DNA of 64,000 nucleotides, taken from positions 806,001 to 870,000 of the forward strand of contig NZ_JAYGJQ010000001.1 in assembly GCF_035013165.1 (NCBI RefSeq), in the 5' to 3' direction. The position numbers and the translations under genes are program-made. This document shows, one piece after another, positions 51,566 through 60,696 of the stretch. Origin of the DNA: Bacteriovorax sp. PP10. GTDB lineage: Bacteria; Bdellovibrionota; Bacteriovoracia; Bacteriovoracales; Bacteriovoracaceae. The notes below the pieces were generated by a model. The model saw only the letters and a program-made list of their open reading frames with translations. It was not told where the DNA came from and searched no databases. The number at the start of each line of letters is the position of its first letter. The stretch's first letter is position 1.

Positions 51566-53383
51566 CTACATTTTTTCTGGAGGAGTAATACCTAAAAGAT
51601 ATAATCCTGTTTTTAACGTGTCACCAAATGCCTGAAGCAGGCTTAAGCGAGCTGCACGTAAATCTTCAGTCTCTGCCTTCATAACAGAAACTTCAGTGTA
51701 GAAGCGGTTATAGGCCTTACAAGTAAAGAACAGGTGATTAGCAATCGTAGAAGGACGGTAGTTGTCACATGCATTGATTGTCACTTTATTGAAGTCGTAT
51801 AAGTGTCTCATTAAGTCACGTTCTGATTCATGAGTTAAAAGATCCAGGTGTTCCAGACTTCCTTTTAATCCTTGCTCAGTCGCTTTTCTTAAAATCGATT
51901 GCGTACGAGCGTAACTGTACATTAAGTACGGCCCTGAGTTTCCTTCGAACGAAACCCATTCTTTCGGGTCAAAAACGATTTCTTTATTTGGGTCTGCTTG
52001 AAGCATTCCGTATTTAATCGCTCCAACAGCAAGCTTATGAGCAGTGTCTTCTCTTTGTTCTTTCGACCATTCAGTACTGTATTTTTCAAGATACGTATTG
52101 ATCTCTGCGACAACCAAATCGATCAGTTGGAAGAAAGTAAAAGAGTTACCAGAACGTGATGACATTTTTCCGTCAGGACGAACAACCATCCCGTAAGATA
52201 AGTGGTAACACTGAGAAGCTTGTGGGAATCCCATTTTTTCCAGAGCGTAGAATAATTGTTTGAAGTGGAAGTTTTGTTCACTCCCAACAACGTAGATAGA
52301 TCTATCGATGTCGAAGTCGTTGAACTTAACTTTTGCCAGGGCAAGATCTTTTGTAATGTACGGAGTTGTTCCATTTGATTTTCTTGCCATGAAGAAGCCA
52401 AGCTTCTTGTCTGTCATATCAAAACCAACGGCGCCGTTATCGACAACGAATAACCCTTTTTTCATATATTCATCAACGATGGCCTGAGAAGCTTCGCTTA
52501 CTTCAGACTCGTAGAAGAAGTGATCAAATTTCACGTCTAACCATTTATAGATTCTGTTGAAATCATCTAAGCAGTACTGACGAGTCACTTTCCATGTCTC
52601 GTAATACTTTCCAGATTTGCTTTCGATTGCTTTTAAGATCGTGCCAACTTCTGCTTTATAAGTTTCAAAAATTGTCGTGCCGTTTTCTTTATCTGCAGCT
52701 TCAGCATCTTTAAGTTTATTGTTAGCTTCAACATAACGTTGTCCAAGCCATTCAGCTTTGTTTGTCTGCTCTTCAATTTTATCAGTTCCAGTGTAGTGCT
52801 CTACACCCCAAAGACATTTTGCAATGTGAGTTCCTTCATCACCGATGTAGTTAGCACCGATAACTTTATAACCGTTGTAAGTGAAGATACGGCAAATGCT
52901 GTCTCCAAGACAAACGTTACGTCCGTGACCAACGTGAAACTCTTTGTGAGTGTTAGGTTGAGAAAACTCGATCATAACTTTTGTTTTGTTGTGATCAGGG
53001 TTTGATTTTAGAATATTAAATCCTGAACCGTTCACCAAAGTTGGAACAAGAGCTTTCGCTACTTCTTTTTGGTTCGTGAAGATGTTTAGGAAGGCACCTT
53101 TTAAAACGATAGATTCAACCCATGGGTTTTTCTCTTCATCTAAAAGTCTTTTTAATTCAGTTGCTACTTCATTAGGATTTTTCTTAATAGCTTTAGCAAA
53201 TCGAAAACATGGAAGAGCGTAGTCTCCTAATGCTTTTTCTGGTGGCTGCTCAAGTGTTTTAAAAAAGTCGACAACAGTTAGCTCAGCAGGAATTGCTGGT
53301 TCAATTGTTTGTAGTGCTTTAAATAGCGAAGTTGCTAGTGAGCATTTTGCGGGGTCGTAAGAAAAATTTGCTAGTTGATTCAC
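51566..53383 (-). CDS. argS: arginyl-tRNA synthetase
   Basis: The 605-residue class I synthetase has the HIGH motif as HVGHGRN in NTHKEFHVGHGRNVCLGD and the KMSKS motif as GKMSSRSGN. The C-terminal tRNA-binding domain ends in LYLLGITPPEKM, with the typical helical DALR region before it. Length is close to the normal range (about 560-600). Confidence 0.95.
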   Translation of the reverse strand: MNQLANFSYDPAKCSLATSLFKALQTIEPAIPAELTVVDFFKTLEQPPEKALGDYALPCFRFAKAIKKNPNEVATELKRLLDEEKNPWVESIVLKGAFLNIFTNQKEVAKALVPTLVNGSGFNILKSNPDHNKTKVMIEFSQPNTHKEFHVGHGRNVCLGDSICRIFTYNGYKVIGANYIGDEGTHIAKCLWGVEHYTGTDKIEEQTNKAEWLGQRYVEANNKLKDAEAADKENGTTIFETYKAEVGTILKAIESKSGKYYETWKVTRQYCLDDFNRIYKWLDVKFDHFFYESEVSEASQAIVDEYMKKGLFVVDNGAVGFDMTDKKLGFFMARKSNGTTPYITKDLALAKVKFNDFDIDRSIYVVGSEQNFHFKQLFYALEKMGFPQASQCYHLSYGMVVRPDGKMSSRSGNSFTFFQLIDLVVAEINTYLEKYSTEWSKEQREDTAHKLAVGAIKYGMLQADPNKEIVFDPKEWVSFEGNSGPYLMYSYARTQSILRKATEQGLKGSLEHLDLLTHESERDLMRHLYDFNKVTINACDNYRPSTIANHLFFTCKAYNRFYTEVSVMKAETEDLRAARLSLLQAFGDTLKTGLYLLGITPPEKM

Positions 53384-53412
53384 AACTATGTCTCCTAAAG
53401 AAAATTTAAAAA

Positions 53413-53856
53413 CTATAGTACATTAACTTTTGATTGAAGTGATTGAGCGATAAAGCAGTTCTTGTGAGCTTTCTCATGAAGACTTTTTAATTGCTCTTCA
53501 GAAGGTCTCTTGTCACCGCTGTAGCTGATTTCTGGAGTCAGGTTGATCTCTGTCACGCTGATTCTTCCTTCAGCATTTTTTCCAAGGATAGCTTCTGCTT
53601 TACAAGTATAGCTCTCAACAACGTAACCACTCTTTGAAGCGATAGCAAGAAACGTCAGCATGTGACAGCTTGCCAGTGCACTTGCCAGAAGTTCTTCTGG
53701 GTTACTCATATCAGAGTTTCCCAAATACTCAGGCGAAGCAGAGTTCTTTAGAGTCTGGTTACCACTGAACGAAATAGTGTGATTGCGATTGTATTTTTCG
53801 TACGAAAAATCTTCGCTCTCTTTTTTCCATTCAAGATTGATAACATATGAACTCAT
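53413..53856 (-). CDS. OsmC family peroxiredoxin-like protein
   Basis: The 147-residue protein has the OsmC blocks NPEELLASALASCHMLTFLAIASKSGYVV (first redox Cys) and KAHKNCFIAQSLQSK (second Cys). It should reduce organic hydroperoxides as a dimer. It overlaps the upstream membrane-protein gene by one base. Confidence 0.88.
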   Translation of the reverse strand: MSSYVINLEWKKESEDFSYEKYNRNHTISFSGNQTLKNSASPEYLGNSDMSNPEELLASALASCHMLTFLAIASKSGYVVESYTCKAEAILGKNAEGRISVTEINLTPEISYSGDKRPSEEQLKSLHEKAHKNCFIAQSLQSKVNVL

Positions 53857-54290
53857 TATTCTTTTACCTTGTACTCAGCTTCAATTGTTGATCCGCTGAA
53901 ACCTTGATCGTAACGTTGAGGTGAACTCATACGTTTTGTAATAATAAATTTTTCAGATGATTCACCACCAAGAGCGATTAACCACGAGAAGACTACTAAA
54001 ACAGGATTCGTATTCCAGTATGACACGGTTGCAAGACACGCGACTAAAATTCTTGGAGCGATAAAAAATCCTGCCCACCAAAGAAGGCCTCCGAATTCGA
54101 TTGTACTTGCTAACAGTCCTGATACCAACAGAGTTAAACGTGGGAAGAGTGCAATTGAAAATAAAAATATCCAACCATGTTTATCGAAGTAATCGTATCG
54201 ACCAAATTCAACATTTGTATAGTTATACATAAGTGTTGATGCGATTGATATTGCTAGGAAAATGAAGGCTATTTTAAAAAGTGTTTTCAT
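53856..54290 (-). CDS. small membrane protein of unknown function
   Basis: The 144-residue protein has four likely membrane segments (about 4-22, 40-60, 65-85, 90-112) and a charged cytoplasmic tail. It is the first gene of an operon with the OsmC protein. Unknown family. Confidence 0.6.
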   Translation of the reverse strand: MKTLFKIAFIFLAISIASTLMYNYTNVEFGRYDYFDKHGWIFLFSIALFPRLTLLVSGLLASTIEFGGLLWWAGFFIAPRILVACLATVSYWNTNPVLVVFSWLIALGGESSEKFIITKRMSSPQRYDQGFSGSTIEAEYKVKE

Positions 54291-54340
54291 AAAAATACCA
54301 TACCAAAACGCATGACAATAATAAATTAAAAAGAAGCACC

Positions 54341-54368
54341 CTTGACGAATTTCAGGGTGACCTCACCT
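54341..54368 (+). promoter_or_regulatory. heat-shock (sigma-32-like) promoter candidate for lon
   Basis: CTTGACG (54341-54347), 13 bases, then CCTCACCT (54361-54368). This resembles the CTTGAAA/CCCCATnT sigma-32 boxes, with a normal 13-base gap. Transcription would start within a few bases of the lon ATG at 54376, which has no Shine-Dalgarno. Weak; the -10 box has three mismatches. Confidence 0.4.
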
Positions 54369-54375
54369 TATATTT

Positions 54376-56808
54376 ATGAAAACAACACATACAATTACGA
54401 GCGAACAATTTTTACCAACCCTAGTGCTTAAAAACACCGTGCTTTTCCCAGATGTTGCACTTCCAGTGTTAGTCTCAAAGCCGGTCGGATTGAACGCACT
54501 TCATCGCGCCATTGACAATGACAAGGAGAGACGTTTTGTCGCTCTGTCACTGAAAGAGGGCGCAGAAATCGACAATATCAAGTCTTCTGACTTTTATACA
54601 GTCGGGACTCTTTGTATTGTGGAACGCATTGAGAAGAACGAGAAAGGTGAGTCTATCGCCTACGTTAGATCAGTCGAGCGTTTTCAAGCTAAATCTATTC
54701 AGTTTGAATCGGCCTTCAATTCATGGGCGGCGCAAGGAGAGATCGTCCCCGACATTATCGACCTCGACGGACCGACAGAGAAGGCACTTCTTACATCGTT
54801 AAAAGAAGTTTCAAGAGAAATCTTAGCTTCGATCAACGCGACAGAGACTTTCAAGAGAACATTAGAAGAATTTAAAGACGCTGGTCTTTTTACCAATGTT
54901 GTCGCCCAACATTTACCGTTAATCATTTCTAAAAAACAGGAAATTTTAGAACTTGCTTCCATTAAAAATCGTTCATTAAAAGTATTAGAACTTTTAGTCG
55001 AACAAAGAGAGATGATTAAAGTTAACAATGAAATGGGATTAAAAATTTCAGAAAAAACCAGTAAAGCTTACCGTGAATCCATTTTACGTGAGCAGCTGAG
55101 AACAATTAAAGAAGAGTTGGGAGAAATTAACTCTGATACTAATGAAGCTGGTGAGAAAAAATCGCTTAAAGATAGAATCATGGATGCCCACCTTCCAAAA
55201 GAGATAGAGAAGGTTGCTCTTGAGCAGGCCAATCGTTATGAAACAATGGGGCAACAAAATGCTGAGTCTCATGTAATCAAAAATTACGTTGAACTTATTT
55301 TATCTCTTCCTTGGAATGAAGAATCGAAAACAGAGCTGGATTTAGATTTAGCTCAGAAAGTTTTAGATGAAGAGCACTTTGGTTTGGAAAAAATCAAAAA
55401 GCACATCGTTCAACACTTAGCCGTTATGAAGCTTTCTCCGAATAAAAAAGGATCGATTCTCTTATTCGTTGGCCCTCCCGGAGTTGGTAAAACTTCTCTA
55501 GGACAAAGTATTGCAAAAGCTTTAGGCAGAAAATTCGTCCGCGCTTCACTTGGTGGAGTAAGAGATGATTCAGACGTCAGAGGTCACCGCAGAACATATG
55601 TGGGAGCAATGCCAGGGCGAATTATCGAAGGGATTAAACGTGCTAAAGAAAACAATCCAGTTTTCATGCTGGATGAGATTGATAAATTAGGTAGAGGTTA
55701 CGGAGGCGATCCGGCCGCAGCACTTTTAGAAGTACTGGATCCGGAACAAAATTCAACTTTTACCGATCAGTATCTAGATTTACCTTTTGATTTATCGAAA
55801 GTGTTTTTCGTAGCTACTGCAAACTCACTTGATACGATTCCACATCCTTTACTGGATAGAATGGAGATCATTCAATTGAGTGGGTACACAAGTGACGAAA
55901 AACTTCACATCGCTAAAAACCATCTTCTTCCAAAACAATTGAAAGAGCATGGGTTAACAACTGATAGAGTTGAAGTGAACGATGCAGTCCTAAAAAGTGT
56001 TATTGCTGACTATACAAGAGAAGCAGGGGTGCGTGATTTACAAAGAAAGATCGCCAAACTTCTTCGCAGTGTGAGTGAGAAGGTTGTGAAAAATGCCGAT
56101 CAGGCAAAAATCGTGATCGATAACATAATTGTAGAAGATGTTTTAGGAATTGAAAAAAATACTTATGAACTTGCTCAGGCAACTGCCACTCCAGGAGTTG
56201 TGACAGGTCTTGCTTGGACGCCAGTTGGTGGTGACATCCTTTTCATTGAAAGTGCGATGATGCCAGGAACGGGAAAAATTCAGCTGACAGGTAAGTTGGG
56301 TGAGGTCATGAGTGAATCGGCACATATTGGTTTAAGTTTAGTGAGATCAAAATTATCTAAACTTGTCCCAGGTTTCGATTTTTCTAAAACAGACTTCCAT
56401 GTGCACGTACCAAGTGGATCAATTCCAAAAGATGGGCCGAGTGCGGGGATCACAATCTTCACAGCACTATGTTCATTAGTCTTAGGGAAAGTGGTTGATC
56501 CAAAACTTGCGATGACAGGTGAGATTACTCTGAGAGGAGCGGTCATGCCGGTTGGTGGTGTAAAAGAAAAATTAATTGCAGCTCACAGAGCGGGAATTAA
56601 GAAGATCATCATGTCGAAGCGAAATGAGAAAGACTTGAAAGAAGTTCCAGCTGTTGTCAAAAACGAGATGGAGTTCTTCTTCGTAGAAAATATTAACGAG
56701 CTAATGATGGCCGTATTCGGAAAGATGTCTCCCCCACATTTTTACGAATCACTACTGGGACCTCCCTATGTGGAAGATTTCGGTATGAAAAACGAAAACG
56801 GTTTCTGA
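54376..56808 (+). CDS. lon: ATP-dependent Lon protease
   Basis: The 810-residue protease has an N-terminal LON domain (FLPTLVLKNTVLFPDVALPVLV), an AAA+ domain with GPPGVGKTS and FMLDEIDKLG, and a C-terminal serine-lysine protease domain with the catalytic Ser in PKDGPSAGI. Length matches other Lon (780-820). It degrades damaged and regulatory proteins. No ribosome-binding site precedes the ATG. The 3' end overlaps the convergent recombinase gene by 43 bp. Confidence 0.96.
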   Translation: MKTTHTITSEQFLPTLVLKNTVLFPDVALPVLVSKPVGLNALHRAIDNDKERRFVALSLKEGAEIDNIKSSDFYTVGTLCIVERIEKNEKGESIAYVRSVERFQAKSIQFESAFNSWAAQGEIVPDIIDLDGPTEKALLTSLKEVSREILASINATETFKRTLEEFKDAGLFTNVVAQHLPLIISKKQEILELASIKNRSLKVLELLVEQREMIKVNNEMGLKISEKTSKAYRESILREQLRTIKEELGEINSDTNEAGEKKSLKDRIMDAHLPKEIEKVALEQANRYETMGQQNAESHVIKNYVELILSLPWNEESKTELDLDLAQKVLDEEHFGLEKIKKHIVQHLAVMKLSPNKKGSILLFVGPPGVGKTSLGQSIAKALGRKFVRASLGGVRDDSDVRGHRRTYVGAMPGRIIEGIKRAKENNPVFMLDEIDKLGRGYGGDPAAALLEVLDPEQNSTFTDQYLDLPFDLSKVFFVATANSLDTIPHPLLDRMEIIQLSGYTSDEKLHIAKNHLLPKQLKEHGLTTDRVEVNDAVLKSVIADYTREAGVRDLQRKIAKLLRSVSEKVVKNADQAKIVIDNIIVEDVLGIEKNTYELAQATATPGVVTGLAWTPVGGDILFIESAMMPGTGKIQLTGKLGEVMSESAHIGLSLVRSKLSKLVPGFDFSKTDFHVHVPSGSIPKDGPSAGITIFTALCSLVLGKVVDPKLAMTGEITLRGAVMPVGGVKEKLIAAHRAGIKKIIMSKRNEKDLKEVPAVVKNEMEFFFVENINELMMAVFGKMSPPHFYESLLGPPYVEDFGMKNENGF

Positions 56809-58802
56809 TAGAAGCGAGTAAGCACTGATCGATAGATCAGTGCTTTTCTGCGAGAAGAAATTTTCTTTGCTTTAAAAGCTACTGTAAGCGCTAATAAAAA
56901 ACTTACCGAAAGATTTAAAAATCCAATCACTAAAATTCCAATAGCAGCACGGATAAATTCAGGTGAACTAAGTGCTTCGAACCCTAAAGTAGGGATGGCA
57001 GCGGCCAGAGCACCAGTTGAAAGTGTAACGTGACGAGCTTCAAGCGGGATACCGACAAACTTTAAAATGACGGGAACAAATCCTAAGAAAAATCCTAGTG
57101 AGATGTTACCTGCAATTCCTGTAATCCCATGATCCAGAAAGTGCGCAAGTTTTTTTGCACCATCTTCAGAAATAACAGTCTTGATTTTTTTGTTATTAGT
57201 GATCAGGTAGCTTATTTGATTAAATGAATACCAATTGTCTGCCCAACCAGCAATAACACTCGAAAGCCATAATAAAAATCCAGTGAAGACCGCATAAATA
57301 ACACTAGGTCCTAAAATATCTGTTGAATGAATAGTGTAGTGTGCAGCTTCTTCTGTAAAAGTCCAATGACCATTAAGATAGAAGTAAATAACGTTCACTA
57401 CAAGAACGGCAGGAATGACGGCAACAAGGTTACCGAATACTGCTGCAATTTGTGTTCTTGTTAAAAGTACAATCTCATCTGTCAGCGCTTCAATCCCTTC
57501 ACGATTTTCTGAGATTTCAAGTTTTCTAGCGAGTGCCGAAGCTGTTGCGGCCGGCTGTTTAGTCGCCAGCGTATAACCACCAAACTGAATCAGAAGGAAA
57601 CTTCCCGCGTAGTTTAACGTCGAGAAAGCACCGTAGAAAAATTGATTTAGTGATAATGTCCCTAAAAAGTTTTTTATGAATACAGTGAAGGCAGTTAAGA
57701 TACCACCACCCATTGCTGAGCTTACCATGTGCCAGTATTCTGTTTTATCCTTGGCAATGTAGTGTTCACCTGTCTGGGAATTGTTTTCAACAATCTTTTG
57801 AGCAAGTAAAGTCGCGTTGTTTGAGAAAATCCCCATCGCATGTCTTTGAGTAAGATTTTGCTCAACAAGTTCCGCAACAAAATAAGAAATTTTTGTTTTT
57901 GTCAGATGACCAGAATTAACGATTTCTAAAAGAGCAAAAGTTCTCTTTAAGAACAGCTTCATTCTCTCTAGTTGAAATACTAAATGTGTGCTAACTCCAA
58001 AACGATCAAGGTGAACATAAACTTCAGCGATGGCCGCCTCTGTTTCATGTAACAGCTCAATTAGCTCTTCCATTAACTTATTGGCAAGTTCAGTTTGAGC
58101 AGGATCATTTTTTGTTTTTAAATAAAGGTTTAGTTTTCCTGATAAGTAGAAAAAAGGAAGTGACTTCATTTTCTTATGAGGAATGCGCTTTCTAATTCCG
58201 GGTCCAAGTCCAATCGCTACGATCTGAGAAATCAAATAAATCAGCGAGTCTTCCATATCACTCTTTAAGTGGGGATAATCATCCTGATCACCAAAGAGCT
58301 CTGTGAACTTATTTAAAGTCGCTTCATCCAGAGATTTTAACCAATGGACGTCAGATTCATCAGGAAATAATGTAATCATCAATTCACTTAACTGATGGCC
58401 GATGGGTTTTTTGGGAAGAATCTTGCTGGTTATTTTATCAACTAACTCACCAATCAGACCGATCTGAGAAGGAAGTCCAACCTCACAAAAGAATTCAGTC
58501 GAAGTGAGCTCTTGAAGGGTGTTGGTTAAAAGCGCTTGAACTTTATTTCTAGTCTCTGGACTGCGATCCATAACCATAAAAAGATATTTAATTTTTGTTG
58601 CTGGAATTTTTTCTGATTCGGTTTCGAAGAGATCTGTGGCCCTGATCCATCGGATTAATTTCTGAATCCATTCGATGCGAGCTTCTAGAGGAGCTTCTGG
58701 AGTGACTGCGGCCAGTATGATGTCGAGCGAAGTTTTTTTATTTTCGTCGACTTCATACTGTTTATAATTTTTGAAAATGGCGATAATTCTATTAAATAAC
58801 AT
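56766..58802 (-). CDS. 'site-specific recombinase' (Gcr) family membrane protein
   Basis: The 678-residue protein has a soluble helical N-terminal half (about 1-350) and a C-terminal half with about six membrane segments. The pattern is that of the Pfam 'SpecificRecomb' (Neisseria Gcr) family. The family name comes from an old genetic observation in Neisseria; no recombinase catalytic motif is visible, and the membrane segments argue for a different role. It overlaps the lon 3' end by 43 bp and stands downstream of a small exported protein gene. Confidence 0.7.
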   Translation of the reverse strand: MLFNRIIAIFKNYKQYEVDENKKTSLDIILAAVTPEAPLEARIEWIQKLIRWIRATDLFETESEKIPATKIKYLFMVMDRSPETRNKVQALLTNTLQELTSTEFFCEVGLPSQIGLIGELVDKITSKILPKKPIGHQLSELMITLFPDESDVHWLKSLDEATLNKFTELFGDQDDYPHLKSDMEDSLIYLISQIVAIGLGPGIRKRIPHKKMKSLPFFYLSGKLNLYLKTKNDPAQTELANKLMEELIELLHETEAAIAEVYVHLDRFGVSTHLVFQLERMKLFLKRTFALLEIVNSGHLTKTKISYFVAELVEQNLTQRHAMGIFSNNATLLAQKIVENNSQTGEHYIAKDKTEYWHMVSSAMGGGILTAFTVFIKNFLGTLSLNQFFYGAFSTLNYAGSFLLIQFGGYTLATKQPAATASALARKLEISENREGIEALTDEIVLLTRTQIAAVFGNLVAVIPAVLVVNVIYFYLNGHWTFTEEAAHYTIHSTDILGPSVIYAVFTGFLLWLSSVIAGWADNWYSFNQISYLITNNKKIKTVISEDGAKKLAHFLDHGITGIAGNISLGFFLGFVPVILKFVGIPLEARHVTLSTGALAAAIPTLGFEALSSPEFIRAAIGILVIGFLNLSVSFLLALTVAFKAKKISSRRKALIYRSVLTRFYQKPFSFFIPKSST
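56820..56845 (+). terminator. lon terminator, inside the coding part of the next gene
   Basis: AAGCACTGATC (56820-56830) pairs with GATCAGTGCTT (56835-56845) around GATA, followed by TTC and T-rich bases. It is 11 bases after the lon stop but lies within the last 80 bases of the convergent recombinase-family gene, so it also encodes protein on the other strand. Confidence 0.75.
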
Positions 58803-58824
58803 GGGGCTAAGTTTACCCCAAAAA

Positions 58825-59343
58825 TTATTTCATAACTAGAGTTTTAATTCCTACAGCGCCAATTACCATTACGCGGTTAGTTTTAATTTGAATTTCTTTA
58901 ATAGTTTTACCGGCCTTGAATAGACCCCATCCTGATTTGTCCTGCGCCAATTGGATTTCGTAAGTTTTTCTCTCACCACTTACACCACTGTACAGTGTAT
59001 CAACAACAACCATTCCACCTTGTTCAAGATCGAAGTTATCACTCTTTAATTTCATAACAACGTATTTATCTCTTTGTTCTAAAATCATTCCCGTATCCAT
59101 AAGAACTTTTGGATCTAGTTCAGTACGACGAGTTTTCTTTCCATTCTCATAAACGTCTTTGTAGAAGTGTTCAATTCCACGACCATCTTTCGAATCAATA
59201 ACCAGCTGGTATGAAGTCTTTGTATTGTCATCACTAGAAACAGTGGCAACGACTTTCTCAGAAGCTTTCGCCACGTTGAAAATTGAAACCATCATAATGA
59301 CCGTGAAGACCGCAGAAGAAGATATTAATGATTTTACGTTCAT
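58825..59343 (-). CDS. exported protein of unknown function
   Basis: The 172-residue precursor has a signal peptide ending near AKA-S (about residue 27). The mature part has many beta-prone stretches and no cysteine, and could be a small beta-barrel or lectin-like domain. It is followed on the same strand, after 22 bases, by the Gcr-family gene. No family recognised. Confidence 0.65.
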   Translation of the reverse strand: MNVKSLISSSAVFTVIMMVSIFNVAKASEKVVATVSSDDNTKTSYQLVIDSKDGRGIEHFYKDVYENGKKTRRTELDPKVLMDTGMILEQRDKYVVMKLKSDNFDLEQGGMVVVDTLYSGVSGERKTYEIQLAQDKSGWGLFKAGKTIKEIQIKTNRVMVIGAVGIKTLVMK

Positions 59344-59526
59344 GTTCGTAACTCCCTTTCAAAAAACATTTTGATGCTGCTACTTGTGCAGGTGCAGTGC
59401 CAAAATTATTAGTAGATTTAGAGTTATTATGACACCAATTTGGTCAATTATTAGGGTCTCATGGCCACCATGTAAAAAATGCCATAGTGTTATGTTGACT
59501 TATTTGACAGTGAACGAGGTGTAGGT

Positions 59527-60630
59527 ATGACAAGCATTCGTAATTCAATTCAAATCAATAGAAGGATCATGATCTTCATTGGGATAATGCTCGCAATAAT
59601 TCTTGTACTACTAACTAAGTTTTACTTTAGTCAGCGCTCAGAAAATCGTGCTCTAAGACTTAAAATCATCTCAATGAGTGAGAATAAAAGAACCCCGAAA
59701 TCATGGTCTCAGCTAACAACCAGAACTCAAACAACAACTTCAACGACTCCTGCTGTTGCGGCCACACCAGCTCCAGTAGCTACTCCTGCAGCCCAAACAC
59801 CACAGGCACCACCAGCTGCTGCTAATAATGAACCTCTCGCTAATGTTGATACTGTCGATCTGGCCATTAAACTCGACGCTCAAATGAAGCGACCAAGAAA
59901 TCTCGATCTCAATACAATTGAAAACAATATAGCGATTGCAGATGAAATTATCTCACGTGAACCTGATAGCTACAGTGCTTACAAAGCAAAACTTATTTCA
60001 CTATTGGTTAAAGAAGGAAAATTTAAGCAACCCATTGATGAAGTTGAAGTGGAAGGTCTATTGGAAAATATGGCCCAGTTTAATATCAGTAGCGATAAAC
60101 TCGCTCGCCGTGAATCCGCTTTAATTGGAAACACTAATAGCGAAGTGCAAACAGTTGAACTGCAACTTGAAGAACTCGCTCGCAGCCGTGAAACAATTGA
60201 ATCCCAATTAAGTTCTTATGATGCTGACTCACCAGAGCTTGCTCAATTGAATGCTCAAATCCAGGAGCTTGATAGTCGTGAAGCACAATTGTTAGGAAAT
60301 ATTGACAATCTTCAAGACTCTCTTGCAAATAACACTGCTCAATTAACGAATGAAGACGTAGTTGAAATTCCTTTCATGCGCATGATGGCCAAAAATGATT
60401 ATGATGGTGTGATTGATAATGCTCAAAGTTTTATTGAGCAATTCCCAAATTCTCCAAACGGTTATTTCTACATGGTGAGAGCTCTAGAGCTACAAGGTCA
60501 AAAGGATCAAGCACGTTCAGTGATTCAAAATGCTCAACTGCCTCAGGATGTTCAGGCGAGCTTACTTCAAAGACTCGACAATGAAGGGTCACAAAACCCT
60601 CAAAGTTACTGGCAAAAATTAAGTTTTTAG
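59527..60630 (+). CDS. membrane-anchored coiled-coil and TPR-type protein
   Basis: The 367-residue protein has one N-terminal membrane segment (about 14-36), a Pro/Ala/Thr-rich linker (about 60-110), and a helical region that contains a coiled coil (about 200-265). A TPR-like repeat (YFYMVRALELQGQKDQARSVIQNA) is at the end. It probably projects into the periplasm as a scaffold. No partner or family known. Single gene upstream of the oligopeptidase. Confidence 0.65.
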   Translation: MTSIRNSIQINRRIMIFIGIMLAIILVLLTKFYFSQRSENRALRLKIISMSENKRTPKSWSQLTTRTQTTTSTTPAVAATPAPVATPAAQTPQAPPAAANNEPLANVDTVDLAIKLDAQMKRPRNLDLNTIENNIAIADEIISREPDSYSAYKAKLISLLVKEGKFKQPIDEVEVEGLLENMAQFNISSDKLARRESALIGNTNSEVQTVELQLEELARSRETIESQLSSYDADSPELAQLNAQIQELDSREAQLLGNIDNLQDSLANNTAQLTNEDVVEIPFMRMMAKNDYDGVIDNAQSFIEQFPNSPNGYFYMVRALELQGQKDQARSVIQNAQLPQDVQASLLQRLDNEGSQNPQSYWQKLSF

Positions 60631-60696
60631 TTTTCCCTTGAGTTTTTAATTATTAGTAGCAGAATTGATTATTATTTCCCAATCAACGGATGAAAA

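Noticed and set aside
54339-54360. CIRCE-type heat-shock operator upstream of lon
   Set aside because: CACCCT/AGGGTG forms a dyad, but the TTAGCACTC-N9-GAGTGCTAA sequence is absent.
56766-58802. Gcr-family protein as integrase for the array
   Set aside because: Despite the family name there are no tyrosine- or serine-recombinase motifs, and half of the protein is in the membrane. It lies 33 kb from the array.
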